Shown here: positions 7,065-12,777 of the stretch, one piece after another | How the letters are laid out: each line of letters opens with the position of its first letter | Numbering within the stretch: position 1 is the first letter of the stretch | Origin: UBA6065 sp038063975 | GTDB taxonomy: Bacteria > Patescibacteriota > Minisyncoccia > Phycocordibacterales > UBA6065 | DNA: 20,799 nt | Assembly (NCBI GenBank): GCA_038063975.1 | Contig: JBBTTY010000034.1 | Span: forward strand, 1 to 20,799 | Reading direction: 5' to 3' | Made by a program: the position numbers and the translations under genes | The notes under the pieces: model-generated | Told to the model about the DNA's origin: nothing | Seen by the model: the letters and a program-made list of their open reading frames with translations, nothing else | The model's database searches: none

Positions 7065-8864
7065 ATGGATATTTCCAGAATACGCAATTTTTCCATAATC
7101 GCCCATATTGATCACGGCAAATCCACACTTGCCGATCGTTTGCTTGAACTAACTGGCACTATAGACAAACGTCATATGCAGGAGCAAGTTCTGGATTCTA
7201 TGGAACTGGAGCGCGAACGAGGTATCACCATCAAAATGCAGCCTGTGCGTATGAAATATTCGGAAAATGGCACGGATTATATTTTGAATCTCATAGACAC
7301 GCCTGGGCATATAGACTTTTCATACGAGGTTTCGCGCGCCCTAAAGGCCGTCGAAGGATCACTCTTGCTCGTAGACGCAACTCAAGGTGTCCAGGCGCAG
7401 ACACTCACCACTCTCAATATGGCTCGGGAACATGGACTGGTCATTATTCCTGTCGTTTCAAAAATAGATTCACCGCTGGCTCGCATAGATGAAGTAAAAG
7501 CCGAAATCGCCCAGCTCCTCGATATGCCTCTTGAGAGTATTTTGGAAGTTTCAGGCAAGACAGGTGAGGGTGTATCCGAACTTTTGCAAGAAATCATAAA
7601 ACGCGTGCCTGCTCCAAAGTCCGAACTGTCAGAAAAAGATTTTCGTTCTATTATTTTCGATTTTCAATATTCCAATCATCGTGGCATTACGGTTTATATC
7701 CGTGTCATTGACGGAAAAATAAAACGAGGGGACACATTGGCTTTTAAAGTCGCCAAAAAACGCTTCACAGCAAATGAAATTGGCATATTTTCTCCTGATG
7801 AGAAGCCGATAGATTCATTGGGGGCAGGCGAAATTGGTTACATTGTCACAGGTATAAAAGAACCAGGTATAGCGTCTGTCGGGGACACAATTACTTTTGA
7901 TAAAAGTTCTCTCTCGCCGTTGGAAGGCTACATGAAGCCATCTCCTATGGTTTGGGCTTCCATATATCCTGAAAGTCAAGACGATCTCATGCTCTTGCGT
8001 CAGGCTCTCGGCCGGCTGTCTCTGTCGGATTCGGCATTCACATATGAAGAAGAATCATCAGGCACTCTCGGTCGTGGTTTTCGATGCGGTTTTTTGGGTA
8101 TGCTTCATCTCGAAATCATAACCGAACGTTTGCGCAGGGAATTCAATCTCAATTTAGTTGTCACCACGCCATCCATTACATACGAAGTGACCTGGAAGAA
8201 TGGCAAAAAAGACATTATATATTCGCCACCACTTTTTCCTGATGATAATACTGTTTTAAAAGTAGACGAACCGTGGGTCAAATTGAAAATAATCACACCG
8301 AACGATTATATTGGCTCTCTCACTCAAATTATTTTCGAGCATGAGGGCACCACAAACCATATGGATACATGGGGGGTAGGCAAAACAGCTATGACTGTCA
8401 ATATGCCTCTGCGCGAGCTCATGAGAAATTTCTTTGACGAGATAAAAAGTGCGAGTTCCGGTTATGCTTCTATTTCATATGAGCTCACGGACATGAAGCC
8501 TGCAGATGTTACTCGTTTGGATATTATTATTGCTGATGAAGTGGTACCAGCATTTTCTCGAGTGGTTGCTCGGGCAAAAGCTTATACGGAAGCAGAAACC
8601 GCAGTGGAAAAACTGGAAAAAATTCTGCCAAAACAGCTCTTTGTGACCAAAATTCAAGGTCGAGCAGGTGGCAGAATACTGGCTTCTCGCACGCTTTGTG
8701 CCCTCAAAAAGACGGTTACAGCACATCTGTCTGGCGGAGACATCAGTCGAAAGAAAAAGCTTTGGAAACAGCAAAAAGAGGGCAAAAAACGGCTGGAAGA
8801 AATGGGTAGAGGCAATATCAATATTCCCCAGGACGTGTTTGTAAAGATGATGAGAATGGAGTAG
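7065..8864 (+). CDS. lepA: Elongation factor 4 (LepA) GTPase
   Basis: 599-aa translational GTPase that acts on the ribosome and is thought to aid initiation or back-translocation. Visible motifs: G1 AHIDHGKST (about residues 11-19), G2 RGITIK, G3 DTPGH (about 82-86), then domains II and III, the LepA-type EF-G C-domain, and the LepA-specific C-terminal domain with GGDISRKKKL and KEGKKR near the end. Length is normal for LepA. The start at 7065 is preferred over an in-frame ATG at 7053 because family members begin shortly before RNFSIIAHIDHGKS and a -10 box covers 7053. Two motifs depart from the common form: G4 is SKID instead of NKID and G5 is SGK instead of SAK. All other key residues are kept, so it should be active. 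Confidence 0.96.
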   Translation: MDISRIRNFSIIAHIDHGKSTLADRLLELTGTIDKRHMQEQVLDSMELERERGITIKMQPVRMKYSENGTDYILNLIDTPGHIDFSYEVSRALKAVEGSLLLVDATQGVQAQTLTTLNMAREHGLVIIPVVSKIDSPLARIDEVKAEIAQLLDMPLESILEVSGKTGEGVSELLQEIIKRVPAPKSELSEKDFRSIIFDFQYSNHRGITVYIRVIDGKIKRGDTLAFKVAKKRFTANEIGIFSPDEKPIDSLGAGEIGYIVTGIKEPGIASVGDTITFDKSSLSPLEGYMKPSPMVWASIYPESQDDLMLLRQALGRLSLSDSAFTYEEESSGTLGRGFRCGFLGMLHLEIITERLRREFNLNLVVTTPSITYEVTWKNGKKDIIYSPPLFPDDNTVLKVDEPWVKLKIITPNDYIGSLTQIIFEHEGTTNHMDTWGVGKTAMTVNMPLRELMRNFFDEIKSASSGYASISYELTDMKPADVTRLDIIIADEVVPAFSRVVARAKAYTEAETAVEKLEKILPKQLFVTKIQGRAGGRILASRTLCALKKTVTAHLSGGDISRKKKLWKQQKEGKKRLEEMGRGNINIPQDVFVKMMRME

Positions 8865-8892
8865 AGGGCCTTACCAGCTCTTTTGTTCTTTA

Positions 8893-9003
8893 TTAGCTAT
8901 ACAGAGACGGGAGATACGCCATAATCATAGATACGACGATCAGAATGACGAGTACCCACCAGACAATCTTTATTTTGTTGCGATGTTTCTGATCAAAAAG
9001 CAT
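8893..9003 (-). CDS. Small 36-aa membrane protein
   Basis: A short gene on the minus strand encoding MLFDQKHRNKIK, one strongly hydrophobic helix (about residues 13-31, rich in Ile, Val, Leu and two Trp) and a short polar tail. A basic N-terminus before the helix predicts an N-in single-pass membrane protein. Support comes from its promoter: TATACT on the minus strand (9015-9010) lies exactly six bases before the ATG, the same layout as many other genes here. It is divergent from the FtsB-like gene, only 14 bases away, and convergent with lepA. I do not recognise the family, although small membrane proteins of this kind are common in compact genomes. Confidence 0.65.
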   Translation of the reverse strand: MLFDQKHRNKIKIVWWVLVILIVVSMIMAYLPSLYS

Positions 9004-9017
9004 AATATAAGTATATC
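9004..9017. promoter_or_regulatory. Overlapping divergent -10 boxes in a 14-bp spacer
   Basis: Plus strand: TATAAG (9006-9011), then six bases, then the ATG at 9018. Minus strand: TATACT (9015-9010), then six bases, then the ATG at 9003. The two -10 boxes overlap by two bases, and each promoter's -35 region must lie inside the opposite gene. Confidence 0.6.
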
Positions 9018-9410
9018 ATGAAAGAATTCCAGGAACGTAGGCGGTTTCGAAAATTACTCCATTCACGCTATGTCATAGCGATTTTGTTTATCCTCTGCAT
9101 ACTACTCGGTCGTGCCGTCTGGAATATGTATGGTAAATATGAAAAGAGCAAAACCATAGCCGAGAGAACAAAAGTCGAATTCTCGGCCTTGGAAAAACGT
9201 GAGAAGTTGCTTAATCAGGGAATAACTGACCTCAATACGAATCTGGGCAAGGAAAGAGAGATTCGCGAGCGTTTCAGGGTTGTAAAAGAGGGGGAGAGAA
9301 TGATTGTTCTAGTGGAAAATGAGTCTTTGAGTGAATCAATCTCATCGATTGCATGGAAGAGTTGGTGGGACAAGCTCTCTGGTTTTTTTGGTTTTTTCAG
9401 GCGAGATTAG
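9018..9410 (+). CDS. FtsB/DivIC-like septum formation protein
   Basis: 130-aa bitopic membrane protein of the septum formation initiator type, expected at the division site with FtsL and FtsQ. The cytoplasmic N-terminus is basic (RRRFRK), followed by a transmembrane helix (YVIAILFILCILLGRAVW, about residues 18-36) and a coiled coil of about 50 residues rich in Glu, Lys and Leu. The segment EREIRERFRVVKEGERMIVLVE near 77-98 is the usual place and pattern of the FtsB family, in which the coiled coil ends and a short beta strand follows. The C-terminus is Trp/Phe-rich and ends in Arg-Arg-Asp. Its stop codon lies inside the following tRNA gene, overlapping it by 10 bases. Confidence 0.82.
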   Translation: MKEFQERRRFRKLLHSRYVIAILFILCILLGRAVWNMYGKYEKSKTIAERTKVEFSALEKREKLLNQGITDLNTNLGKEREIRERFRVVKEGERMIVLVENESLSESISSIAWKSWWDKLSGFFGFFRRD

Positions 9411-9471
9411 TTTAGTGGCAGAACTGGTGCTTCCCAAGCATCGGGCGCGAGTTCGATTCTCGCATCTCGCA
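9401..9471 (+). tRNA. tRNA-Gly (anticodon CCC)
   Basis: 71 nt with a complete cloverleaf: acceptor GCGAGAT/ATCTCGC, anticodon loop TTCCCAA on stem GGTGC/GCATC, T arm GCGAG-TTCGATT-CTCGC. The CCA end is not encoded. The first ten bases are also the last codons and stop of the FtsB-like gene, so the tRNA is probably cut out of that transcript. Confidence 0.95.
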
Positions 9472-9485
9472 CATTTCAGGCAATT

Positions 9486-9494
9486 TGTTATAAT
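9486..9494 (+). promoter_or_regulatory. Extended -10 box of the glutaredoxin-like gene
   Basis: TGTTATAAT ends nine bases before the ATG at 9504, identical to the box at 3461-3469. It predicts a transcript starting within a few bases of the start codon. Confidence 0.65.
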
Positions 9495-9503
9495 ACTTCG
9501 CAT

Positions 9504-9743
9504 ATGAAAAAAGTAGAAATATATGGAACGCCGGTTTGTACGTACTGCGTTATGGCAAAAGATTTTTTGAAAAAGAATAATATTGCTTATACGGAGTACA
9601 ATGTAGCAACGAACAACGTCAAAAAGGAAGAAATGATAGAAAAAAGCGGCCAATTCGGTGTGCCAGTCATCGTGGTGGATAATGAAAATATCGTCGTAGG
9701 ATTTGATGAAAAAGTTTTGAAGAATCTATTGGCAGTAAAGTAA
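9504..9743 (+). CDS. Glutaredoxin-like thiol-disulfide protein
   Basis: 79-aa cytoplasmic protein of the glutaredoxin/NrdH fold. It has the redox motif CTYC (residues 12-15) after the first beta strand VEIYGT, the cis-proline in GVPVIVV (about residues 51-57) and the end GFDEKVLKNLLA, where classical members have GF....L..LL. The length is the normal 75-85 for single-domain forms. The Tyr in the active site fits glutaredoxins more than NrdH. It probably reduces protein disulfides or donates electrons to ribonucleotide reductase; which one cannot be told from sequence. It sits alone between tRNA-Gly and tRNA-Arg with its own -10 box. Confidence 0.9.
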   Translation: MKKVEIYGTPVCTYCVMAKDFLKKNNIAYTEYNVATNNVKKEEMIEKSGQFGVPVIVVDNENIVVGFDEKVLKNLLAVK

Positions 9744-9752
9744 AAAGGATCG

Positions 9753-9761
9753 TGTTATAGT
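9753..9761 (+). promoter_or_regulatory. Extended -10 box before tRNA-Arg
   Basis: TGTTATAGT ends nine bases before the mature tRNA-Arg 5' end at 9771, the right distance for a start just upstream of the tRNA. Confidence 0.55.
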
Positions 9762-9770
9762 CTTTTATAC

Positions 9771-9842
9771 GCCCCCGTAGTTCAACGGATAGAACAGTGC
9801 CGTCCTAAGGCGAAGATGTCAGTTCAATTCTGGCCGGGGGCA
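9771..9842 (+). tRNA. tRNA-Arg (anticodon CCT)
   Basis: 72 nt: acceptor GCCCCCG/CGGGGGC, anticodon loop GTCCTAA (CCT, reads AGG), T arm GTCAG-TTCAATT-CTGGC. The outer anticodon-stem pairs are weak (G-A mismatch and a U-G pair). CCA is not encoded. Confidence 0.93.
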
Positions 9843-9853
9843 CTTTTATCTTA

Positions 9854-9859
9854 TATACT
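9854..9859 (+). promoter_or_regulatory. -10 box of the 72-aa membrane protein gene
   Basis: TATACT ends six bases before the ATG at 9866, again predicting a leaderless mRNA. Confidence 0.5.
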
Positions 9860-9865
9860 TTACAT

Positions 9866-10084
9866 ATGACACCCGAAGAACATCGCATACTCATTGAAAC
9901 TCGTGAGCTCACAGAAGAAAATGCCGTGATTCTCAAAAGCATTCAACGATCAAATCGTTTCTCTCTCGTTTTTCGAGTTCTCTACTGGGTAATAATTATC
10001 GGCTCTTCAGTGGGGGCATATTACCTCATACAGCCTTATGTGGAAACTTTGAAACAAGCTTATTCGAGTTTGGGCGTATTTTAG
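9866..10084 (+). CDS. Small membrane protein of unknown function, 72 aa
   Basis: The first 30 residues are charged and helical (MTPEEHRILIETRELTEEN), probably a short amphipathic or coiled segment. One transmembrane helix follows (about residues 38-56, VLYWVIIIGSSVGAYYLI), with a short outer tail ending Gly-Val-Phe. I do not recognise a named family. The frame, the leaderless promoter and the position between two tRNA genes support it as a real gene. No functional clue is visible beyond a likely membrane location. Confidence 0.7.
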   Translation: MTPEEHRILIETRELTEENAVILKSIQRSNRFSLVFRVLYWVIIIGSSVGAYYLIQPYVETLKQAYSSLGVF

Positions 10085-10132
10085 ATAACGTTTGCAAATC
10101 ACTTGCTTCGCTCACAAAAAAAGCTTAAATTG

Positions 10133-10344
10133 TATAAATGCTTGGATAGCTGTTTTGGTAGTTAAACGGANNNNNNNNNNNNNNNNNNNNNNNNNNNNNN
10201 NNNNNNNNNNNNNNNNNNNNNNNNNNNNNNNNNNNNNNNNNNNNNNNNNNNNNNNNNNNNNNNNNNNNNNTATAATGCTTGGATAGCTGTTTTGGTAGTT
10301 AAACGGATATAATGCTTGGATAGCTGTTTTGGTAGTTAAACGGA
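10133..10344 (+). repeat. 37-bp tandem repeat copying the tRNA-Phe 5' region
   Basis: Two perfect 37-bp units (10271-10307 and 10308-10344) and one 38-bp unit with an extra A (10133-10170) flank the 100-N gap. Each begins TATAATGCTTGGATAGCT, the same 18 bases that open the tRNA-Phe locus at 10345-10362, then diverges to GTTTTGGTAGTTAAACGGA. In the diverged part, GTTT and AAAC can pair over a TGGTAGTT loop, like a D arm. The period is not a multiple of three and there are no spacers, so neither a coding repeat nor CRISPR. The true copy number is hidden by the gap. Confidence 0.85.
10171..10270. other. Scaffold gap (100 N) inside the tandem repeat
   Basis: Exactly 100 undetermined bases, the usual placeholder for a gap of unknown size. 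Repeat units occur directly on both sides, so the assembly probably broke because of the repeat. Confidence 0.95.
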
Positions 10345-10350
10345 TATAAT

Positions 10351-10426
10351 GCTTGGATAGCTCAGTTGGTAGAGCACTTCCCTGAAGAGGAAGGGGTCCC
10401 CAGTTCGAACCTGGGTCCAAGCACCA
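10351..10426 (+). tRNA. tRNA-Phe (anticodon GAA) with encoded CCA
   Basis: Acceptor GCTTGGA/TCCAAGC, D arm GCTC-AGTTGGTA-GAGC, anticodon loop CTGAAGA on CTTCC/GGAAG, T arm with TTCGAAC. Discriminator A10423 is followed by an encoded CCA (10424-10426). A TATAAT touches the 5' end (10345-10350), too close to be this gene's own -10 box; copies 37 bases upstream are better placed. Confidence 0.96.
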
Positions 10427-10497
10427 CAACAACTTCTTTCATAATATTTTCACAACAAAAACCGCTTTCGTATGTCAGGTTTATGCACATCCTATGG

Positions 10498-10525
10498 TTG
10501 ATTTATTTACACAAGTCTATATACT
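10498..10525 (+). promoter_or_regulatory. Promoter of the toxin-antitoxin pair
   Basis: TTGATT (10498-10503), 16-bp spacer, TATACT (10520-10525), nine bases to the ATG at 10535. A TATAAT at 10526-10531 is too close to the ATG to serve. The HTH antitoxin may bind here to repress its own operon (inference from similar systems). Confidence 0.55.
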
Positions 10526-10534
10526 TATAATTAT

Positions 10535-11218
10535 ATGATCAATAAATATTCACAATTTATCAAGGCTCTTAGAAAAGAGCGAGGTTTTTCTCAGTCTTTT
10601 ATGGCTGAAAAACTTAATATCTCAAGACCCTCGTATATTGGTATTGAACGTGGAAGTCGTAAAATAACCTTGGAGGAAGCAGAAAAATTAAAAGATTTTT
10701 TCGGTATTTCTATTGAAGAGTTTGCAAATGCGACTTTACCTCAATACGATAAGTATAAACAAATGATTCTTGCATATCTAAAATCTTCTATATCTACTGA
10801 CGGTAAGGTGCCAAAAACAAAATTAGCAAAATTGCTTTACCTCGCTGATTTCGCTTGGTACTATCAGAATTTAAAAAGCATGAGTGGTATGCAATATTTG
10901 CGTCGCGCCTATGGACCTGTCCCAGATCCATATTTCCGTGCACTTGCAGAACTTGAGGAAGAGGGGAAAATATTAGTTGATTATAAAGGTGATGCTTTTC
11001 TTATATCACTTTCTGGTTCTTCTTCTAAACAGAAGTTTAATTTACTTGAGATTAGAGAAGTAGAACTTATAAAAAAGATTGGTGCAAAATGGAAAGACAA
11101 GAAGACTCGAGATATTGTCGATTTTACTCATGAACAGCTTCCGTACAAGATTTGTGCTCCAGATGAAGTTATACCGTACGAACTGATAATCCAGCAAGAC
11201 CCAGATTATGTCTACTAA
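10535..11218 (+). CDS. HTH-Panacea (DUF4065/SocA-like) antitoxin
   Basis: 227-aa two-domain protein. Residues about 8-62 form an XRE-type helix-turn-helix (ALRKERGFSQSFMAEKLNIS, then RPSYIGIERGSRKITLEEAEKL). Residues about 75-215 match the Panacea/SocA (DUF4065) pattern: KLAKLLYLADFAWYYQ, MQYLRRAYGPVPDPYFRALAELEEEG and a late DFTHEQLPY segment. Panacea domains are known as antitoxin domains that neutralise many unrelated toxins, often with a DNA-binding domain for autoregulation. The downstream gene starts inside its last codons (11-base overlap), the usual antitoxin-toxin coupling. Expected role: binds the neighbouring toxin and represses the shared promoter. The toxin assignment rests partly on this context. 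Confidence 0.85.
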   Translation: MINKYSQFIKALRKERGFSQSFMAEKLNISRPSYIGIERGSRKITLEEAEKLKDFFGISIEEFANATLPQYDKYKQMILAYLKSSISTDGKVPKTKLAKLLYLADFAWYYQNLKSMSGMQYLRRAYGPVPDPYFRALAELEEEGKILVDYKGDAFLISLSGSSSKQKFNLLEIREVELIKKIGAKWKDKKTRDIVDFTHEQLPYKICAPDEVIPYELIIQQDPDYVY

Positions 11219-11603
11219 CTATGCCATTATTATTGAAAAATATGCAGAACGGCACTTTATTTCTAAGTTTAGGAAGAAGTATAAAGGGGCTTGGAATGTA
11301 ACATTGGATGGTATGCACGAGGAATTTAAGCGTATTGATGCACTTATCGGGGAAACAAATATTGTTGAAACTATAACTGATCAAGGAGGTATAAAAATTT
11401 GTAAAACAGAATTTCGTGTTCATGGTACGCAAGAATCTAGGCATGCTTCAGGAAATCGTTGTATTGTGGCTGTACATAAAGATACCCGTGTTATTAATGT
11501 CTTGATCGTTTATCATAAAAATGATTTAAATAGCACTAATGAGACTTCAGCTTGGAGAAATTTGATTAAAGAAAATTATTCTGAATATTTCAAACTTCTA
11601 TAA
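11208..11603 (+). CDS. Putative RelE-like toxin paired with Panacea antitoxin
   Basis: 131-aa small basic protein. The start overlaps the antitoxin gene by 11 bases. The N-terminus (AIIIEKYAERHFISKFRKKY) suggests a strand followed by two helices, and the second half has RVHGTQESRHASGNRCIVAV followed by VINVLIVYHKNDL, which resembles the central beta sheet of RelE/HigB-type mRNA interferases (the ..G.YR.iy..d....vl.vyhK.. pattern). Arg and His residues in this part could act on RNA. The match is by eye and weak; an alternative is an unrelated toxin family. Context (Panacea partner, overlap, downstream position) supports a toxin more than the sequence alone. Confidence 0.6.
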   Translation: MSTNYAIIIEKYAERHFISKFRKKYKGAWNVTLDGMHEEFKRIDALIGETNIVETITDQGGIKICKTEFRVHGTQESRHASGNRCIVAVHKDTRVINVLIVYHKNDLNSTNETSAWRNLIKENYSEYFKLL

Positions 11604-11615
11604 TGAGACTTCAGT

Positions 11616-12062
11616 TTACACCGATTTCACCCTCAGTTTATTCTGCTTGGCCTTGTCTACTTTCGGTAGTTTGATGGTGAGCAGGCCGTGACGTTCGATG
11701 GCTTCGGCTTCTTCTACTTCTATTTCTTCGGGCAACATGATTGTGCGGGAAAAAGAGCCCCAATAGAGTTCTCTGTGAAAGTAATCATTTTCTTCTACTT
11801 CGACAGAAGCCACGCGTTTGCCTCTGATGGTGACCATATCGCGGGTGATATTGATGTCGAGATCTTCGGGACGCACGCCAGCAACCATAGTTTTTATGAC
11901 AATTTCGTCTGGAGTCTGATGGACATCAACCGTGAGCTGGCCTTCTTCTTCGGTGTCTTCCAGAATATTGCCACGAGTATCAGACATATCTTCCATTGCC
12001 CCGTCTTCCAACTTTACGGTGCCGGTCAGGCGTTCAAAGAACGATTTTTTTAATGGTTGCAT
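11616..12062 (-). CDS. Hsp20 / alpha-crystallin small heat shock protein
   Basis: 148-aa ATP-independent holdase chaperone of the cytoplasm. An N-terminal arm of about 45 residues is followed by the alpha-crystallin domain: LTVDVHQTPDEIVIKTMVAG near 43-62, GVRPEDLDINITRDMVTIRG near 62-81, FSRTIMLPEEIEVEEAEA and the signature GLLTIKLPK (about 127-135). The C-terminus is short and lacks an obvious I-x-I/V tail motif except LRVKSV. Minus strand; a TATAAG six bases before the ATG (12074-12069 on the minus strand) suggests its own leaderless transcript, although it lies directly behind the PrsW-like gene. No CIRCE-like inverted repeat was seen. Confidence 0.93.
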   Translation of the reverse strand: MQPLKKSFFERLTGTVKLEDGAMEDMSDTRGNILEDTEEEGQLTVDVHQTPDEIVIKTMVAGVRPEDLDINITRDMVTIRGKRVASVEVEENDYFHRELYWGSFSRTIMLPEEIEVEEAEAIERHGLLTIKLPKVDKAKQNKLRVKSV

Positions 12063-12069
12063 ATAGTGC

Positions 12070-12777
12070 TTATAATTTTTTCTCTACTTGTAACTTTTTT
12101 ATTTTTTCAAAGAGAAGCAAGATACCGAGTGAAGCTATCCAAACAAAGGAGAATGTGATGAAAATTCTGCTTCCGTTATCATATATTATAAACATATTGA
12201 ACACTGTGTGCAATGCTATAGCGACGATTAGCCCGAAAACGCGCCAGGTGATTTTCCACGCTCTGCTTCTATAGAATTCACGCGCTATGCAATAACCCAA
12301 AATAGCCGATGAAACCACATGGAGCAGACTCGCACCGATAAATCTCATATTGCCAGTAATGAGGCCTTGGAAAGCATGGCCTTCCAGAAGGGGATTCAAG
12401 ATAAAAAGGACGTTTTCCAGAGCGGCGAAACCGAGAGCACCGGTTATGAGGTACTCCATAGCGTCTATAGGCTCGTCAAAAGCTTTGGAACGGAGGACGG
12501 TAATACTCACCATGGCGTATTTGGCTATCTCTTCTATAACTGCCCAGAGAATGAGGGTTGTTGTTGTCAGACCAAAACTGGCATAAGCCCATTTTTCGAA
12601 AGGATAGACCAAAATGACGGCCACCATACCGCCGAGAAAAGCGAGAAGTATTTTACTACGAGGTTCCGGATGGAGTTTGTCTTCTTGCATCCAAAACCAC
12701 AACCAAAAGAGCGCTGGCAATATACCTCCGATGAGAGCATAGAATAGGGTCGGAGCTGTGAGAGTTATATCGGCCAT
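12070..12777 (-). CDS. PrsW-family intramembrane metalloprotease
   Basis: 235-aa polytopic membrane protein. PrsW proteins (M82) cleave substrates such as anti-sigma factors within the membrane. Family motifs visible: the loop after the first helix with EDKLHPEPRS (about residues 32-41), EEIAKY (about 82-87, where the EE pair is proposed to be catalytic), a conserved ALENVLFI segment (about 119-126) and HTVFN (about 189-193). About seven hydrophobic segments are visible. The start overlaps the end of valS by 13 bases, so the two are probably co-transcribed. The real substrate is unknown; no sigma/anti-sigma pair is near. Confidence 0.9.
   Translation of the reverse strand: MADITLTAPTLFYALIGGILPALFWLWFWMQEDKLHPEPRSKILLAFLGGMVAVILVYPFEKWAYASFGLTTTTLILWAVIEEIAKYAMVSITVLRSKAFDEPIDAMEYLITGALGFAALENVLFILNPLLEGHAFQGLITGNMRFIGASLLHVVSSAILGYCIAREFYRSRAWKITWRVFGLIVAIALHTVFNMFIIYDNGSRIFITFSFVWIASLGILLLFEKIKKLQVEKKL

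Noticed and set aside
8865..8892. Terminator of lepA
   Set aside because: GAG/CTC with a TTTTGTTCTTT tail is seen, but a three-base stem is too weak to call.
10133..10344. CRISPR array
   Set aside because: Units of 37 bp follow one another without any unique spacers, and they copy the neighbouring tRNA gene start; no cas genes are in the window.
10345..10350. TATAAT as the promoter of tRNA-Phe
   Set aside because: It touches the mature tRNA 5' end, so transcription from it would start about seven bases inside the tRNA. The copies 37 bases upstream are better placed.
12319..12747. Plus-strand frames opposite PrsW, ValS and LepA
   Set aside because: They are antisense to clear family members, have no promoter-like start and no recognisable protein pattern.
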